Shown: positions 1-14,157 of the stretch, piece after piece
Layout of the letters: each line of letters starts with the position of its first letter
Numbering within the stretch: position 1 is the first letter of the stretch
Source of the DNA: Penicillium oxalicum
Taxonomy: Eukaryota > Ascomycota > Eurotiomycetes > Eurotiales > Aspergillaceae
Assembly (NCBI RefSeq): GCF_001723175.1
Contig: NC_064651.1
Location: forward strand, 3,162,001 to 3,226,000
Direction: 5' to 3'
Length of the DNA stretch: 64,000 nucleotides
Program-made: the position numbers and the translations under genes
Notes under the pieces: generated by a model
What the model saw: only the letters and a program-made list of their open reading frames with translations
The model's database searches: none
What the model was told of the DNA's origin: nothing

Positions 1-1
1 G

Positions 2-1594
2 ACCCCATACATGTCTGGGTTCGCCGAGCCCAACTCCAAGACCGCCCAGGGCTATACCGAGTTGGACGCTTCCTCATTTGCCGTGGGTCTTCCCGAGGGC
101 CTCATGGGTAACAGCGAAGTCGGTCACCTGAACATTGGCGCCGGTCGTGTGGTCTGGCAAGACAGTGTTCGCATCGATCAAACTCTGAAGAACGGCGAGC
201 TGAACAAGGTCGACAACATCGTGAAGGCCTTCACTCGCGCCAAGGAGGGCAACGGTCGTCTGCACCTCTGTGGTCTCGTTTCCGACGGTGGTGTTCACTC
301 CAACATCACTCACCTGTTCGGTCTGCTCGATGTCGCCAAGGAGATGCAGATCCCCAAGGTCTTCATCCATTTCTTCGGTGACGGTCGTGACACTGACCCC
401 AAGAGCGCCGCCACCTACATGGAGCAGCTGCTCAACAAGACCAAGGAGATCGGTGTTGGTGAGATTGCCACCGTTGTGGGCCGTTACTTCATCATGGACC
501 GCGACAAGCGCTGGGAGCGTGTTGAGATTGGCATGAAGGGCATGGTCACTGGCGAAGGCGAGGACAGCTCGGACCCCATCAAGACCATCAAGGAGCGCTA
601 CGAGAAGGGAGAGACTGATGAGTTCTTCAAGCCCATCATTGTCGGTGGACAGGAGCGCCGTGTGCAAGGTAAGAGACCTCCAGGTTGAGCCACCGGCTGC
701 GGATCGACAAAGGACCTAATTGGGATACAGATGACGACACCCTCTTCTTCTTCAACTATCGCTCGGACCGTGTCCGTGAGATCACCCAGCTTCTGGGAGG
801 CTACGATCGCTCCCCCCGCCCCGACTTCCCTTACCCTAAGAACATCTCCCTCACCACTATGACTCAGTACAAGACCGATTACACCTTCCCCGTGGCGTTC
901 CCTCCCCAACACATGGGTAACGTTCTTGCAGAGTGGCTCGGCAAGAAGAACCTGCAGCAGTGCCATGTGGCCGAGACTGAGAAGTACGCTCACGTTACTT
1001 TCTTCTTCAACGGCGGTATTGAGAAGCAATTCCCCGGAGAGGTGCGCGATATGATTCCCTCTCCCAGGGTGGCCACCTACGATCTCGACCCCAAGATGAG
1101 CGCTGCTGCCGTCGGTGCCAAGATGGCGGAGCGCATTGGTGAGAACAAGTTCGATTTCGTCATGAACAACTTCGCTCCCCCTGACATGGTGGGCCACACT
1201 GGTGTGTACAAGGCTGCGATTGAGGGTGTTGCCGCCACGGACAAGGCTATTGGCGAGATCTACGAGGCTTGCAAGAAGAACAACTACATCCTGATGATCA
1301 CCTCCGACCATGGGTAAGCTTCCCCCTCAAATCCAAATTGGCCAATTGCCTCAACCTGACCTGGTGCTGATGAAATTCCACAGTAACGCCGAGGAGATGC
1401 TCAACGAGAAGGGTACCCCTAAGACTTCTCACACCACCAACCTGGTTCCTTTCGTGATGGCCAATGCCCCCGAGGGCTGGAGCCTGTCCAAGGACGGTGG
1501 TGTGCTCGGCGATGTCGCACCCACTGTCCTTGCAGCCATGGGCATTGAACAGCCCAAGGAGATGACTGGAAAGAGCCTGTTGGTAAAGGCTTAA
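2..1594 (+). CDS. 2,3-bisphosphoglycerate-independent phosphoglycerate mutase, 5' partial
   Basis: Cytosolic glycolytic/gluconeogenic enzyme that interconverts 3- and 2-phosphoglycerate with a metal-bound phosphoserine intermediate. The frame is open to the left edge, so the N-terminus lies outside the window. Exons are 2-668, 731-1313 and 1384-1594; both introns are GT-AG and restore frame (Q-D-DDTLFFF and SDHG-NAEEM). The catalytic serine motif GNSEVGH lies at about 112-132. The later metal-binding motif SDHGN spans the second intron, and DMVGHTG is at about 1182-1202. The protein ends in KSLLVKA followed by TAA. The phosphatase-like domain together with the inserted transferase domain identifies the alkaline-phosphatase-superfamily iPGM rather than the cofactor-dependent enzyme. 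The coding bias is strong (C-ending codons), as expected of a highly expressed glycolytic gene. It converges on the prefoldin gene to the right. Confidence 0.96.
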
Positions 1595-2104
1595 GCGGCC
1601 CAGATGCACCACTGTCTGAAAATAGAGAAATTTTGATGTAAATGATAAATGAATAGAAAGCCTAAGGCACTCATATGTAGTCGTGTTTGATTTTCCGTTT
1701 CCTTTTCGGGATTGTTTGGGGTTGGAAATAAGTCATCCACCGAGTACGACAGTCGGCCGCCTCAGCTCTGAACTACCACGTTTCAATGGAAAATCCGCTC
1801 AACGCTTGACAACCAAGCTCTGGTGATCTCACGATTCTGTTGTTCTTGCCTCCCAGTTCACCCTAGAGATCTCTTGCCGCTCCGAGGGCGTTAAATCATA
1901 TCTTTTCACCGACTACGAAGTTCGACTTTCTTCGGGTCCACAAGACTCTCTACGCCCGCCTTTTGCGAGACTGTGCAGGGATCGGGACTGAGAAACTACA
2001 CATTGGTTTGTGTCTGACAGGCGCCACGCGGCACTTGCGAGACCAATTCTGCCTCAAAATGGCCAGCCTTGTGACGCGTAGAAAATTTTTGCTTGATTAT
2101 AGAC
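1595..2104. other. Convergent 3' intergenic region
   Basis: Lies between the stop of phosphoglycerate mutase and the stop of prefoldin 6, so it should hold both 3' UTRs. An AT-rich stretch with AATAGA/AATGATAAATG-like sequence at about 1620-1665 is a plausible polyadenylation region for the mutase. I see no other gene. Confidence 0.6.
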
Positions 2105-2701
2105 CTATTCGGAGGCTTGCTGCTGGACTTGGCTTTGGAATTGCATAATCTGCACAGCGCAAAAGATTAGTGCACCACTCAAGCAAAAGAGACGGAGACG
2201 GAGAGGGAGAGGGAGAGGGAGAGGGAGAGGGAGAGATGAGGAGGAAGCTCTGGCCATACCTCTACACGTTTCTTCTCGGCGGTCTCTTGCTTCTCCTCAA
2301 TTTCCTTTTCAATGCGCTTGCTGTGAAGAACAAATCAGCATGAGATACTTTGGCGGCAGGATGACATCAAACGAACATCTCTTTCTCGATGAACTCCAAT
2401 CGACCTTTGACAGCCATGACAGCCTCTGTCTTGTCCTGCTTCAACAAAACAGGTCCAACAAGCTTGTATATATTTGACTCATCATCGAGCTGCGCAAACT
2501 CGCTTTGCACGCCCTGGTTCTCCTGTTGTTGCGACTCCAGCTTTTGGCGGGCGTCGACCAGACTTTCGAGATCTGCAGGTACCGGAGAGATTAGAGATTG
2601 GCACCAGCCAGACAAATTCAAGGTAATTTCCACTGCGCCGTACCGGTCTGCAGCTGCTGAAACTCGTCTGAGAGAGCCTGAAGCTTTTTTTGAGCGTCCA
2701 T
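2105..2701 (-). CDS. YKE2: Prefoldin subunit 6 (beta-type)
   Basis: Beta-class subunit of the hexameric prefoldin chaperone, which delivers nascent actin and tubulin to the CCT chaperonin in the cytosol. Four exons on the minus strand: 2644-2701, 2377-2572, 2260-2320 and 2105-2149, giving 119 residues, the usual size. Start MDAQKKLQALSDEF; then DLESLVDARQKLES (N-terminal coiled coil), the beta-hairpin segment NIYKLVGPVLLKQD, GRLEFIEKEI, and a C-terminal helix KRIEKEIEEKQETAEKK. The second intron has an unusual GTTCGT donor but splices to the expected EKEIKRIEKE. The last exon encodes only 14 residues. The third intron (2150-2259) contains the GAGAGG hexamer repeat described separately. The gene is divergent from vps4. 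Confidence 0.93.
2188..2236. repeat. (GAGAGG)n purine repeat inside a prefoldin 6 intron
   Basis: Two GAGACG-like units are followed by five perfect GAGAGG units (2201-2230) and a GAGAGA end. In the transcript (minus strand) this is a CCTCTC pyrimidine tract in the middle of the third intron of the prefoldin 6 gene. It lies upstream of the CTAAT branch-point-like sequence and the acceptor at 2150. Confidence 0.9.
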
Positions 2702-3064
2702 GGCGTCGGTTGGCGGGGAAGTGGAAGGAGAGAAAACCGACGGTCTGCTGTCCGCCCCGTCGACAACCCCAAGCCAACTTCTCGTCTCTTTCGTCCCTCG
2801 TTCCGATCTCATCACAAACCCACTTCAGCTTTTTCCTTGCCAACTTCCATCGCAGCTTCAAAATACCCCGATTGCGCCTCTCTATTAGACACCCACGGCC
2901 CAGCTGAGTCCCGTTCGCCGTGTCCGCCGAGCCCGCTGCGCTTTCCCAAGTCCAGAACCCACCGACATCTCCCCTCCATCTCCCCGCTTCACCCACTCCG
3001 CATTCGACGCAACCACGTCAGTCCGAGACGCGACGCACCCACCTTACGAGCGCTGCAAGCCAGG
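2702..3064. promoter_or_regulatory. Divergent promoter of prefoldin 6 and vps4
   Basis: 363 bp between two start codons pointing away from each other. It is C-rich on the plus strand towards vps4 (about 2860-3060), with typical pyrimidine stretches just upstream of the ATG. The open frame through this region into vps4 is not coding: it lacks similarity, and vps4 homologs begin at MSNTDFL. Confidence 0.55.
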
Positions 3065-4647
<1,583 letters not shown>

Positions 4648-5819
4648 TCCGGCGGGTTTGACACACTACTGGGAATGTGGGCTCGTGCCGCAAATCAATC
4701 ACTCTCTCGGGCCTTCCATGTCCATCCAGTATTTGTGAGCTCAAGACTTCAAAGGGGCTTCTACAAATGTCCCGACCAGACTGGAACAAGTGCCTGGAAT
4801 GGATCCACGCCCTCCTTGACATTCGCGATGTTTTCTTTTTGTGCTTTTGCAACCACCTTCCTCCTGTTGATGTTTTTCTTTGTGGTATGGCTCTTCCAAA
4901 TGCCTGACCACGTTTGGTTTTAGAACCGAGATTTTTCTGCTTTCTATTGTCTTCTCATTTTGATAGTATTCAAGCCAGGCGTTGATTGAGCACACAAGAT
5001 CCTTCTTCCACCTCTTCTTTCGCTCGCGGTCCCGTTCGACCAGTTCGCAGTGATTGATATGTACACGTCCTTGGAAATCCGTACTTAACATGTTCTCATC
5101 CCCGAGATGTACCTGCTAGCTTGGCTGGCTATCCCTGCACTGATCAATTGTCTATCTTCAAGGTGGACGTGAGCTGCAGTAAAGCAGTGTGTACCCAGCT
5201 CTGGATTCGGGCAGCCAACACCTATAGTGTACCATTACCACACTGATACATAATAAAACGCAGCCCTGGCAGTATACAGATGATATGGAGTACTAGTCAT
5301 TCAACACTACAGCAGCCTCGATATGTAGGTATCTGCCCGAACTGAAGCTCAAGGTTCACCCCCCCCACATCAGAGTGCTTGAGGTGAACCCAGCCCACAA
5401 ATTCCGGGCATCGCCTTGTCATCTCCATGGCAGTTGATTGATCTCGAGAACGATTCAACTCAAGATTCGCGGACAATCGGACGTGTTTCCACGAGCGATC
5501 ACTAGGACTTTGATGAAGTTGGAGGCAAAGATAAAAGGAATAATTACAATATCCTCCCGAGTAATGAAGAACATTTCAAATTCAATTCCCAGAGGCCTCA
5601 TTAACAAACCCCGGTTAAATACACATAATAACAACCCACGTCAAACGAAACACCGCACTTGTCAACAGACCAGACATTTGAAAGAAGGAGGGGGAATCTC
5701 TCGTGGCAGCAAGTCAAAACGAGACGCTTGAAAAAAAAATCAAACTGAGACATCAAGTGCGCAAAGCAAGTTCAAATAAAAAATAAGTGGAAAGGGAAGA
5801 GGATTGCATCCTATACAGA
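4648..5819. other. Convergent intergenic region, no gene seen
   Basis: 1.17 kb between the stops of vps4 and the CM1 coiled-coil gene. Short open frames on both strands lack any recognisable similarity. There is an 8-nt C run at 5359-5366 and A-rich stretches near 5730-5790 that may belong to 3' ends. Confidence 0.5.
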
Positions 5820-8800
5820 TCATGACCCGAGCAAGGCCTTACTCGAACTTTCACGACGCTTGAGCAATTCGTTCTTGGCTCGTTTCAAACCCTCGCCGAT
5901 TTTTTTCGTTTGGCCCCATGCTTGGCTCATCCGTTTCATGCGGACAGTAGCCAGAACGAGAGAGATGGCAGTCTTGAGCTTTCGTCGGGGTGTTCTTGCA
6001 GGATGTCGGTCACGAGCCTGGACGCCCATCTCGGAAATCATGCGGAGGTCGGCCTCGTTGCTACACAGTTGAACCGGCATCAGCATTGAGTGTCATTAGA
6101 GAATTGGGGAGAGGGGGACAAATCGGTGGGAATAAAACTAACCAAGCAACGCGAACTCGTTCGCCCAGCTCCATCAAACCCTTGCTCCAGGCCAGATCAC
6201 GACGGAATTTCTCCTCCCGTCGCAAGCGAGCGCGAAGCCACATAATTTCCTTGCCAAGACCTCGCATCTCCTTCTCATGTTGACCCCTGCTGGAAGTCTT
6301 CAGATTGGCCATCTTCTTCAAGGCCTCGTCGTAGTGTCGCTGAAGGACGTCCAGCTCTTTGCTGGCTGTTTCCGCTTTGCGAGCACTGTAGGCGCGCTCT
6401 TCTCGAATGCGTTGAACTTGGCTCTTGAGTTCATTCAAACGTGAGTCCCGCTCAGACAGTTTCACGGCCAGCGCCTCTGCCTCAATGGTTGACGACTTCA
6501 GAAGTTCGTGTAGATCTCTTTGATCTTCCTCCCTCATGGCAGCACGTTCCAGTTCCCGATTCTTAGTCTTCACGTCTTTTAATGATCGGTGAGCCTCAGA
6601 CAACTGCTTTCGAAGATTTCTCAGCTCGTCATAAAGCTTGTTGGATGGTGAGTCTCGTGGAGAGTGTACATCGAATTTGTGCATCAATGCCTCGTGAAGG
6701 TCGCGTTCGAGATCTCCAACCCGTGATTTGAGCGATCGCGCCGAGGCTTTCTGCTCTGCTTCCCGCTGAAGAAGGATCTTTTCGCGCTTGCGAGCGTCTT
6801 CCAGATTCTGTCGTAAAAGGGACAATTCTCCATAAGTTCCAGATGTCTCATGCTCTATCGCAGGCCGCTCTTGCTGGAGCAGCGCTTCGAGCTCCTGAAC
6901 GCGTCGTTCGAAACGCTGCACCTTGGCTTTTGCCGAGGTCAGTTCGCGATCCCGATTGCCCGAGCCTGAGAGAAGCTTATCCTGTAGACGATCAATCTCT
7001 GCAGAGAGACGGCTCTCTTCAGCGGTAGCTCGCTCGATCTCTGTGCCAAGCTGCTTCTCCAGAATATCTTTAGCTTCCAGCAGAGCAGCTCGGTCATCTT
7101 GTAAACGTTTGTTCTCGCTTTCCAGGCGACTTGTATTACGTCGGAGCTCAAGCTTCTCTTGGTCGAGTCGGGTGGAGTTGTCCCCACCCCCAGATCGAAG
7201 GAGCCTGGCTTGGAGATTATCGCGCTCAGATTCAAGATCCCTAATAGAGCTTCGCAAATCATGTAGCTCAACATGGGCATTGGCAAGTTGATCGCGAAGG
7301 GTTTGTCGGTCGCTGATAGCTTTTTGCAGTTGTACTTCCAGGTCGGACGTGCCTTTTTGTACGCGGTCCTTGGCATATTCCTGCTCGTCCGCGAGACTCG
7401 ACTGCAAGACAACAATTTCATCTTCCAACGCCTGCACTTTGTCTTTCAGCGACTGTTCTTCGCGTCGTGAAATACGCAGTTCCTCCCTGACGGAGAGTAA
7501 ATCACTGCGTTGTTCATCAATGATGCTCCGTTTCTGAGAGAGCTCGTCGCTGATGTCCTTGATCTGGCGATTGAGAGCAGCCTCTTCTTGTAGGTGACGT
7601 TGCTTTTCGCTGTCAATGGCGCCTTGTAGTTTAGACTCCCTCCCGGACGATGAGTGCTCTACCTGCTGAAGGCTTTCGATGGTACGCTTGAAACCCCTCG
7701 CTTGCTCCTCGGCACGTTCTTTCTGGGCCTCCAAAGAGCGTTTCCCGCTCTCCCACCGATCACGCTCCAATGCAAAGTGGCCTTCTTTATCTTCGATTTC
7801 ATGTTGAAGAGCCTCGATCTCATCCTGCAGTCGGTCGATCTCGACTTTATGTTGCCATCGTAGGTTCTGGCTATCTTGAGCTCGAGCGGTCGCTTCCTCG
7901 ACCGCTTTTTGAAGCTCGCGTATTCGCGACTGCGCCCGTGTCAAGTCCGCTTGTAGCCCACCGGACTCCTCGGTCAGAGCCTGATGACGATTGTGAAGAA
8001 GCTCCTTTTCTTCGGTTCGGCGCTGGAGGCTTTCGAGAGCATCCTTCAGCTCCGCTGACACCCTTTGGAGCTCATCGATGAGTGCGTCTCGCTCACGCTT
8101 CACAGAATTGAGATTGTCGCCCAGTTTCTCGGCATCGCTCTGTACATCTTGCTGGGCGGACTGATAACGCTTCTCGAGGCGGGATATCGTGTCTGTCTTG
8201 CTCTCGAGTTCTGTCGTAAGGCGGTCATTCATTCTTCGCAGCTGCTCTACTTCCTGTTCCAGCCTCATGGCTTGTTCTTGAAGTTCTCGGCTGAGACCCT
8301 TTGTGGTGAATGATTTGTCCATCACTTCTTCTCGCAGTTGTCGAAGCTCATCCTCAGCACGATGTTTCTCATTCGATGCTTTCTCAGCCGCAGCTCCTGC
8401 TTCTTGTGCTTCGGACATGGCTTGCTCAAGGCGATCTTGAAGATCTCTGATCTGCTCCTTGGCATTGTCGAGTTCGAGCTGGACTTCTGCTGCAGCGTTG
8501 ATCTCTTGGTTCTTTTCGCGCAACTCCTCGAGCTCTTCATCCCGTTCTTCGATCACGCGATCCTTTTCACGACCGGCCGCTTCGAGATCTTCAATTTCGT
8601 CCTGCAACCTCTCGATCTCACGGGCGCGGTCTTCCTTAGCCACCCTTAGCTCCTCCCTTAGGTCGCGAAGCTCATTATCCCTTGATTCGACGTCCTCTCT
8701 CAGGAGCTCCATTTCGCGTTGAATCTCCTCATCGGTCCCTCCGCGCCGCGCCTTGTCCCTCATTTCCATGAGTTGCTGTTGGTATTCCTCCAAGTTGCGC

Positions 8801-9646
8801 TCTGCTTGCTGTAGACTTTTCTTGTACCGAGAAATGTCGCGCTGCATCGTAAGACGTAGGACTTTGAGCTCCGTATTCTCTTTAAGTGCCGCGCTGTTGT
8901 ATTCGGGTCCTGCTTTCTCGAGTTGCTCCTCCAGATAGTGAATCTTGAGTTTCAGGTTCCAGTTGTCTTTGTCGAGCCGGTCGATGATCTGTAGAAGTCA
9001 GTAACTCCTCTGATGACCTCTCCAAGGGGAAGCGATGCCATACCCGCTCCTGTTCCTTTAGAGTCATGTTCTGGCCATCCCCCAGGACTCCCCTCCCATC
9101 GCGTCCCATTAATGACGGTATTGGCGTAGACTGAACACTGCTACTAGCAGCATGCGGTAGGGGTGTAGGCTCATCAACTGTCGCTTCTTCTTCATAAATA
9201 TCAGACATGTCGTTGGGGGGTAGTCTCGGCGTGTAGGCAGCGCTGCGACGGGCGCTTTCGCGCAAATGCGATGGGGTTCTCGGATCGTCACCTCCTCGAT
9301 TTGAATTCGCGTTTTTCAAAAAGTTGTTCTTCGTCGCGCTCCGCATCAATGGGGTAAACTCTCCGCGTGCAGGTCCAGCGGATGGCAGTTGTCTTAACGC
9401 GCTTCTCGATGACCTCGTGCCTCCATTTGCGCGCGGCGTGCCGGAGGTGGATGTCTCCGCCACGCGTTTCCGTCCTTCTCCGAATCCTCTTATTATATCA
9501 TGATCTTTCGATGGCGTGGCAAACGAGTTCTCGACCGAATCGAGCGCGGAAAGATGTGTTCGTCCCACGCTGCGAAAGCCATTGGTGAGGTAAGTCGCGT
9601 TCCCGTCGACTTCAGTGCGCGGCGTGTCGATGTATGGGACCACCAT
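5820..9646 (-). CDS. CM1 (Cnn_1N) coiled-coil microtubule-organising protein, ApsB/PcpA (Mto1/Pcp1) type
   Basis: Large scaffold protein expected at spindle pole bodies or septal microtubule-organising centres, where the CM1 motif recruits the gamma-tubulin complex. Exons on the minus strand are 9044-9646, 6143-8988 and 5820-6060, for about 1229 residues. Residues 1-190 are low-complexity and Pro/Ser-rich. The CM1 motif (TLKEQERIIDRLDKDNWNLK) spans the first intron. It is followed by roughly 850 residues of almost uninterrupted coiled coil. The C-terminal part (WLRARLRREEKFRRDL... then CNEADLRMISEMGV) resembles the PACT/MASC targeting regions of this family. The first in-frame ATG after an upstream TAG is at 9646. 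Aspergilli carry two related proteins, ApsB and PcpA; I lean to ApsB but cannot separate them here. Confidence 0.85.
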
Positions 9647-9941
9647 TGTGTGAAAACCATGCGACAGATGACCACGGGCCCTCAGTCTTCGACCATCTCT
9701 CTCCAATAGCTAGAAATACCCCAGAGATGTGCGAAGCGCTTGAGTTGAGAGTGTCGTGTCGAGGCCCAACCAAAAGAGCCGGTCGGAGAATGTTGATGTC
9801 TAGCCGGAAGGGGATTAGTGCACGAGTCAAGGGTGGGTCGTGACTCGCCGCTTTTTCTTTTGCATTTCAACGACGGTCGAGCCCCCATGAGGTCATTGTT
9901 GCTGATACAACAGTTTCCCATCGCCGGACTCCAAGTATATC
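9647..9941. promoter_or_regulatory. Divergent promoter, CM1 protein / Ecd-SGT1
   Basis: 295 bp shared by two head-to-head genes. No distinctive element was recognised beyond pyrimidine-rich sequence before the plus-strand start. Confidence 0.5.
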
Positions 9942-11900
9942 ATGGCCACCGAAGAAGATATCGCATGGTTCAGGTCGACCTTTCGCCCAATTCCCAAACC
10001 TGAACTTCCTGACGATGCCATTGACTACTTCATTTACCATCTACCCTCCCCCCCCCCGCCGTGGTTGACGAGGCGGCAGAGGCCCGAGCGCAATTACAAG
10101 AAGTTCAGCGTAGTGCTGCGGAATTGACGAAGGAGCTTTTGAAGGACTACATCTGGCAGCGCGAGGGCTTTCGCTTGGAGTTGACCAATGAACATGGTAA
10201 AGATCCCTTGGAATATGCGAAGTGAAGCTTTCGGCATTTCGCGCCATAGGTACACTTGCTGATTGGAAAGTTAGGCACTCCTTGTCTTCGGGGACGCACC
10301 AACTTTGGCGATTCTATTGAGGACGAATGGGTGATTGTTTTCATCCTCCGTGAGCTGACAACCCGGCATAAGGATATCTGGGCGCGGGTTGTTGATAGCG
10401 ACGGCGAATTCTTGCTTGTGGAGGCCGCGGGCACCCTCCCTGCATGGCTGGAACCTGAAGTGGCAGACAACCGGGTAATCAGCACCCTACCCACAATCGC
10501 CTCAGATTTCTCATGGGATTTGCTAATGCGTTCTGAGCAAGGTCTGGATTCATCAAGGGCATCTACGGATCATCAAGCCGAAACAAGAAAAGGGACGCAA
10601 CATTACCGAAAAACTCACGCTCTCTGATGCGCACAACATTATTCGAAAAGAGCCTAATCGCTTTATCAAATCAACGATCATCGAAGAGGAAGCATTTTAC
10701 CGGCTGCGCAAATACCCGAAGCAAATTAATGAGAACCTCCATTCCGCAGTCCTGACCATCCCTCGCAAAGTTGCCTTCCTCTTACATCAGAAGCCAGCGT
10801 ACATATCCCCAGCCGTGGAGGCGTTCTACATCCGAGACCCCATTGCTCTCAAGCCGTTGCGTACAAAGGATGCGTCCCAGCTCACCTTTAGTCCGGACGA
10901 TTTGGTCACCGTGAGTGTGAAATTCACCCGAGTCGGATTTGCACAGTTGAAAAGCCAAGAATTTCCTGTGCCCAATAGCTGGACATCAAAGTTGCCTCCA
11001 ATGGACGATGCCAAGGCTTATTCTCGAGCTGAGGCCGGCATGAAACTTGCTTGTGGATTCGAAATGCTGCTTCATGATCCCCACCATCAAGACAAGGCCT
11101 CTGTGCGTGAAATGAAGCTTCTTCTTGAGGATATCGAGACTGGCGATGAACAACTTCCAAGCGACGAGGAAATTGCCCGCTCTTGGAGCCAGCAGGAAGA
11201 CGATGAAAGCTGGATGGACATCAACTTTGAAGACCTGGATAGAGAGCTGAAAGGTAAAAAGAAGGCTGGTGAACAGAGAGGAGGGGACTTTGGGGACGCG
11301 AGTGCGCAAGAGAACTTGCAACGAATTGTCGCTCGGTTTGAGGAGTTTTTGAACGACAATTCGGCAGGCTTTGAAGGGGCAGATTTCATCGACGATTTCG
11401 ATTCAGACTCGGACGTGGACGAAGACGAGGATGAGCTGAGCAGCGATGGAGAGGACAAGGACGCCTCATTCGACGAAGAAGAATTTTCCAGAATGATGAA
11501 AGAAATGATGGGCATGCCATCAAAGTCTGGCGGGCCTCCCGATGTTTCTGCGGCTTTGCGCAACCGAATTAAAGAACTGGACGATTCATCAGACGAGGCG
11601 GACGACACTCAGCAGATTGAGGAGCTCGCAAAGCAGATGGAGGCCGAGCTCAAGGGCACTGGAGTCTTGGACCTCAACAGACACCGAGGAAAAGCGAATG
11701 CGGACGCAACATCTTCTCTCCAAGGGAAAGAGTCATCTTCGGGGCTTGGCGCGGAGGGCAACGACGAGGATGACAACGTCAATATCAACCTTGCTAAAAA
11801 TCTTCTCGAAGCCCTCCAGGGCCAGGCTGGTGCTACTGGGCCAGCTGGAAGCATGCTGTCCATGTTGAATCTTCCCGTACCAAAAGACGACCGTTCATGA
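9942..11900 (+). CDS. Ecd/SGT1-family protein (ecdysoneless homolog), with apparent frameshift
   Basis: Member of the Ecd (SGT1) family. Metazoan Ecd acts in pre-mRNA splicing and cell-cycle control, and yeast/fungal relatives were described as regulators of glycolytic gene expression. Exons 9942-10196, 10275-10474 and 10542-11900 correspond to about 604 residues once the frame is mended. The N-terminus MATEEDIAWFRSTFRPIP is in one frame up to YHLPSPP. The continuation (VVDEAAEARAQLQEVQ onward) is in another, so one base appears missing from the 10-nt C run at 10048-10057. Downstream, RGRTNFGDSIEDEWV and EPEVADNRVWIHQG are strong family motifs. The C-terminal third is acidic (DSDSDVDEDEDE), also typical. 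Intron 1 uses the acceptor at 10273-10274, the only one that preserves frame. Confidence 0.9.
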
Positions 11901-14157
11901 TCACGGCCATTATCAACCCTACCACGGAAGCTGATGGAACTCAAAAATTCTGCCTAGCTCAAGGTAGCACGTGGTGTTTCATGAAGACACTCACCTTTCC
12001 TGCACTATATGAGCGCCCCCCCTCCCCTTGAGGAAGTGCCATTGCAATTACTGCTGCTTCTCCATTTTGATGGTCAATCTGAGGTTGGATTGTCAGAGAC
12101 TTGGATGAAGTCAGAGCCAAGATTTGGATGTCTGAACTGGCAATACTCGGCGAAGTGACTGAACAGCGTTTCATGGCATAGCGTAGACTTCATCATTGGT
12201 TCACAACGAACCTCTCGGACCTTCGGCTCCTCTGCGCCGAGGCATCTGAATGTCTCCTTTCCTGAGAAGCGGGCGAAGCAGATTGTGGATCCAATGTCCA
12301 CATTCATGGCTAATTGGCAAACCTCTTCGCTCAAGCCGAGAGCGGCTTGAGATGGGCGGGGGGTCCTGTCGGTCATATCTCCTCCGCATTCGACGGTCGA
12401 CTGATGATGCTGATTGTTACATGTTCCTACCGTTGATGGTGTTTCCAAACTCGGGGCGTGTTCATGGTGGCTTTAGCCCTCGTCCACGCAAAGTGCGAGT
12501 ATCATTATTCTGTCTAGTAACGGGCGAGACTTGGCCACGGTTTTTCTTTCTCTCTCGTGATAACATGCCAACTCGTACTCACCTTGATTCCTTTTGGAAA
12601 TTCTGCCTTCTTTGACGGGCAGCTACCCGGCTCCCTTGCTCACTGTGCGAGTGTACATATAGGTTTCGTTTTCTTGCTTTGTCTGTAGAACGAGTGTAGC
12701 AGCCAAATACGGGGGATTGGTCTCAATGGAGCCGATCTGATCTGGCTAGGAATATATGACAGCTTCTACGGGGGGTTCGATAATAGATATTCACACAGGT
12801 ATTGAGGAACACGAAGGAAGCTGGGTCACGTCAACACCGGCCAGCGAGCCCTTGGGCAAACGGTCCCGACACGAGTACCTCGGCCTTTCGGGGGAGGGGT
12901 AATACATGCGGTAATGCGTCAAATCTGCACGCAAATTATGCTTACATCTTGGTCTAGAACATGGAGGATGGCAATGGGTCAATTCACTGATCCATTGACA
13001 CTGCACCTAGCCTCCACGCTATGGAGATTGCTGCATTCAGCAGTGGAAGGTATCTAGCGCTCACTTGGGAAATACTAGCCTATCCATTCGCTTTGCACGT
13101 ACTAAGTAGGCACACCCGAACAGGAAACAATTTCCATGTCGCACAATCAAACTCCACGTTTTTTGGCCACAAATATGCGTTATTAAGGACAAATCCATGG
13201 GGACGAATTGCATTCGTCGGGCACTTCTTCTCAGAGGGCAGGATCTACATGATTCCAGTTATAGCCAGTCGACCGACGGGTGGCATGTTTCAGATCGGTC
13301 ATCGCCGTTGGAAGAAACGCCGGGAGGCCCACCCGTCAAGAGCCGCCCGATGCAGTGTAAGCTCCAAAGAAGGCGAGGTACAATTCCATACCACAGTACA
13401 CCATCTGTGCTGTGGTAGATTGTGCCGATTTGCCGTTGCTTATTGAACAATCGGGGGTTCCAGTGTCGATAAGTAAGTGCCACTTGATGCCGCCGATCCG
13501 ATCAATCATACCAGTCCCGCAGACCAAGTAGTCAGCTTGAGCGAATGATCTGTCATCTTTCATCACAACGCGAATAAGATCCATGGAATCAGGAAGACAA
13601 GTTGTCTAATCTCGAGGATCTGCATGTCTTTTCATTTGGTCGATTGTTGGAATAGGGAGAGATCAGCGTTGGAAGGCTGATGGAACATTTTGGATTAATT
13701 TGAGCCTTGGTGAATCGGGTAACTCCATGAATCATTGACCACGCTACAGGTGCACTGATCCGATGGACATGTATTCGGTCCAGGTGTGGCGGAAATGGGA
13801 GAGGCCGTGACATGCTAGGGTTCGTACATAGGTACGTATAGTAGAGGTTGTAGGTTGGGCCCTACTGTACGTGTCTGCAGATCTATGACTAGGTGCAAAT
13901 TTCCGTGTTCAACCTTCGACCTGTGCCTTGGCTGGAAGAAACTACACAGATTCAAATTATCTCCATTCGTACAGCACGTCGACCACTCCATAAAGCGCAT
14001 CTATCGACAAAAAGACGAGGCTTGCTACTGTAATTTTCCACATTTCAAACACTTCCTCGAATAGAACCTTAGCGATTGATGGCCTTTCTAACTTGAAATA
14101 GAATACCCCATGCTGTTCAAAGTTCTCGAAAGACAAATGGATGCGGGCTCGGATTTT

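Noticed and set aside
74..667. Long minus-strand open frame opposite phosphoglycerate mutase
   Set aside because: It is antisense to a clearly conserved coding exon and arises from strong codon bias.
4675..5091. Overlapping open frames on both strands after vps4
   Set aside because: No motif, low coding character; most likely the 3' UTR.
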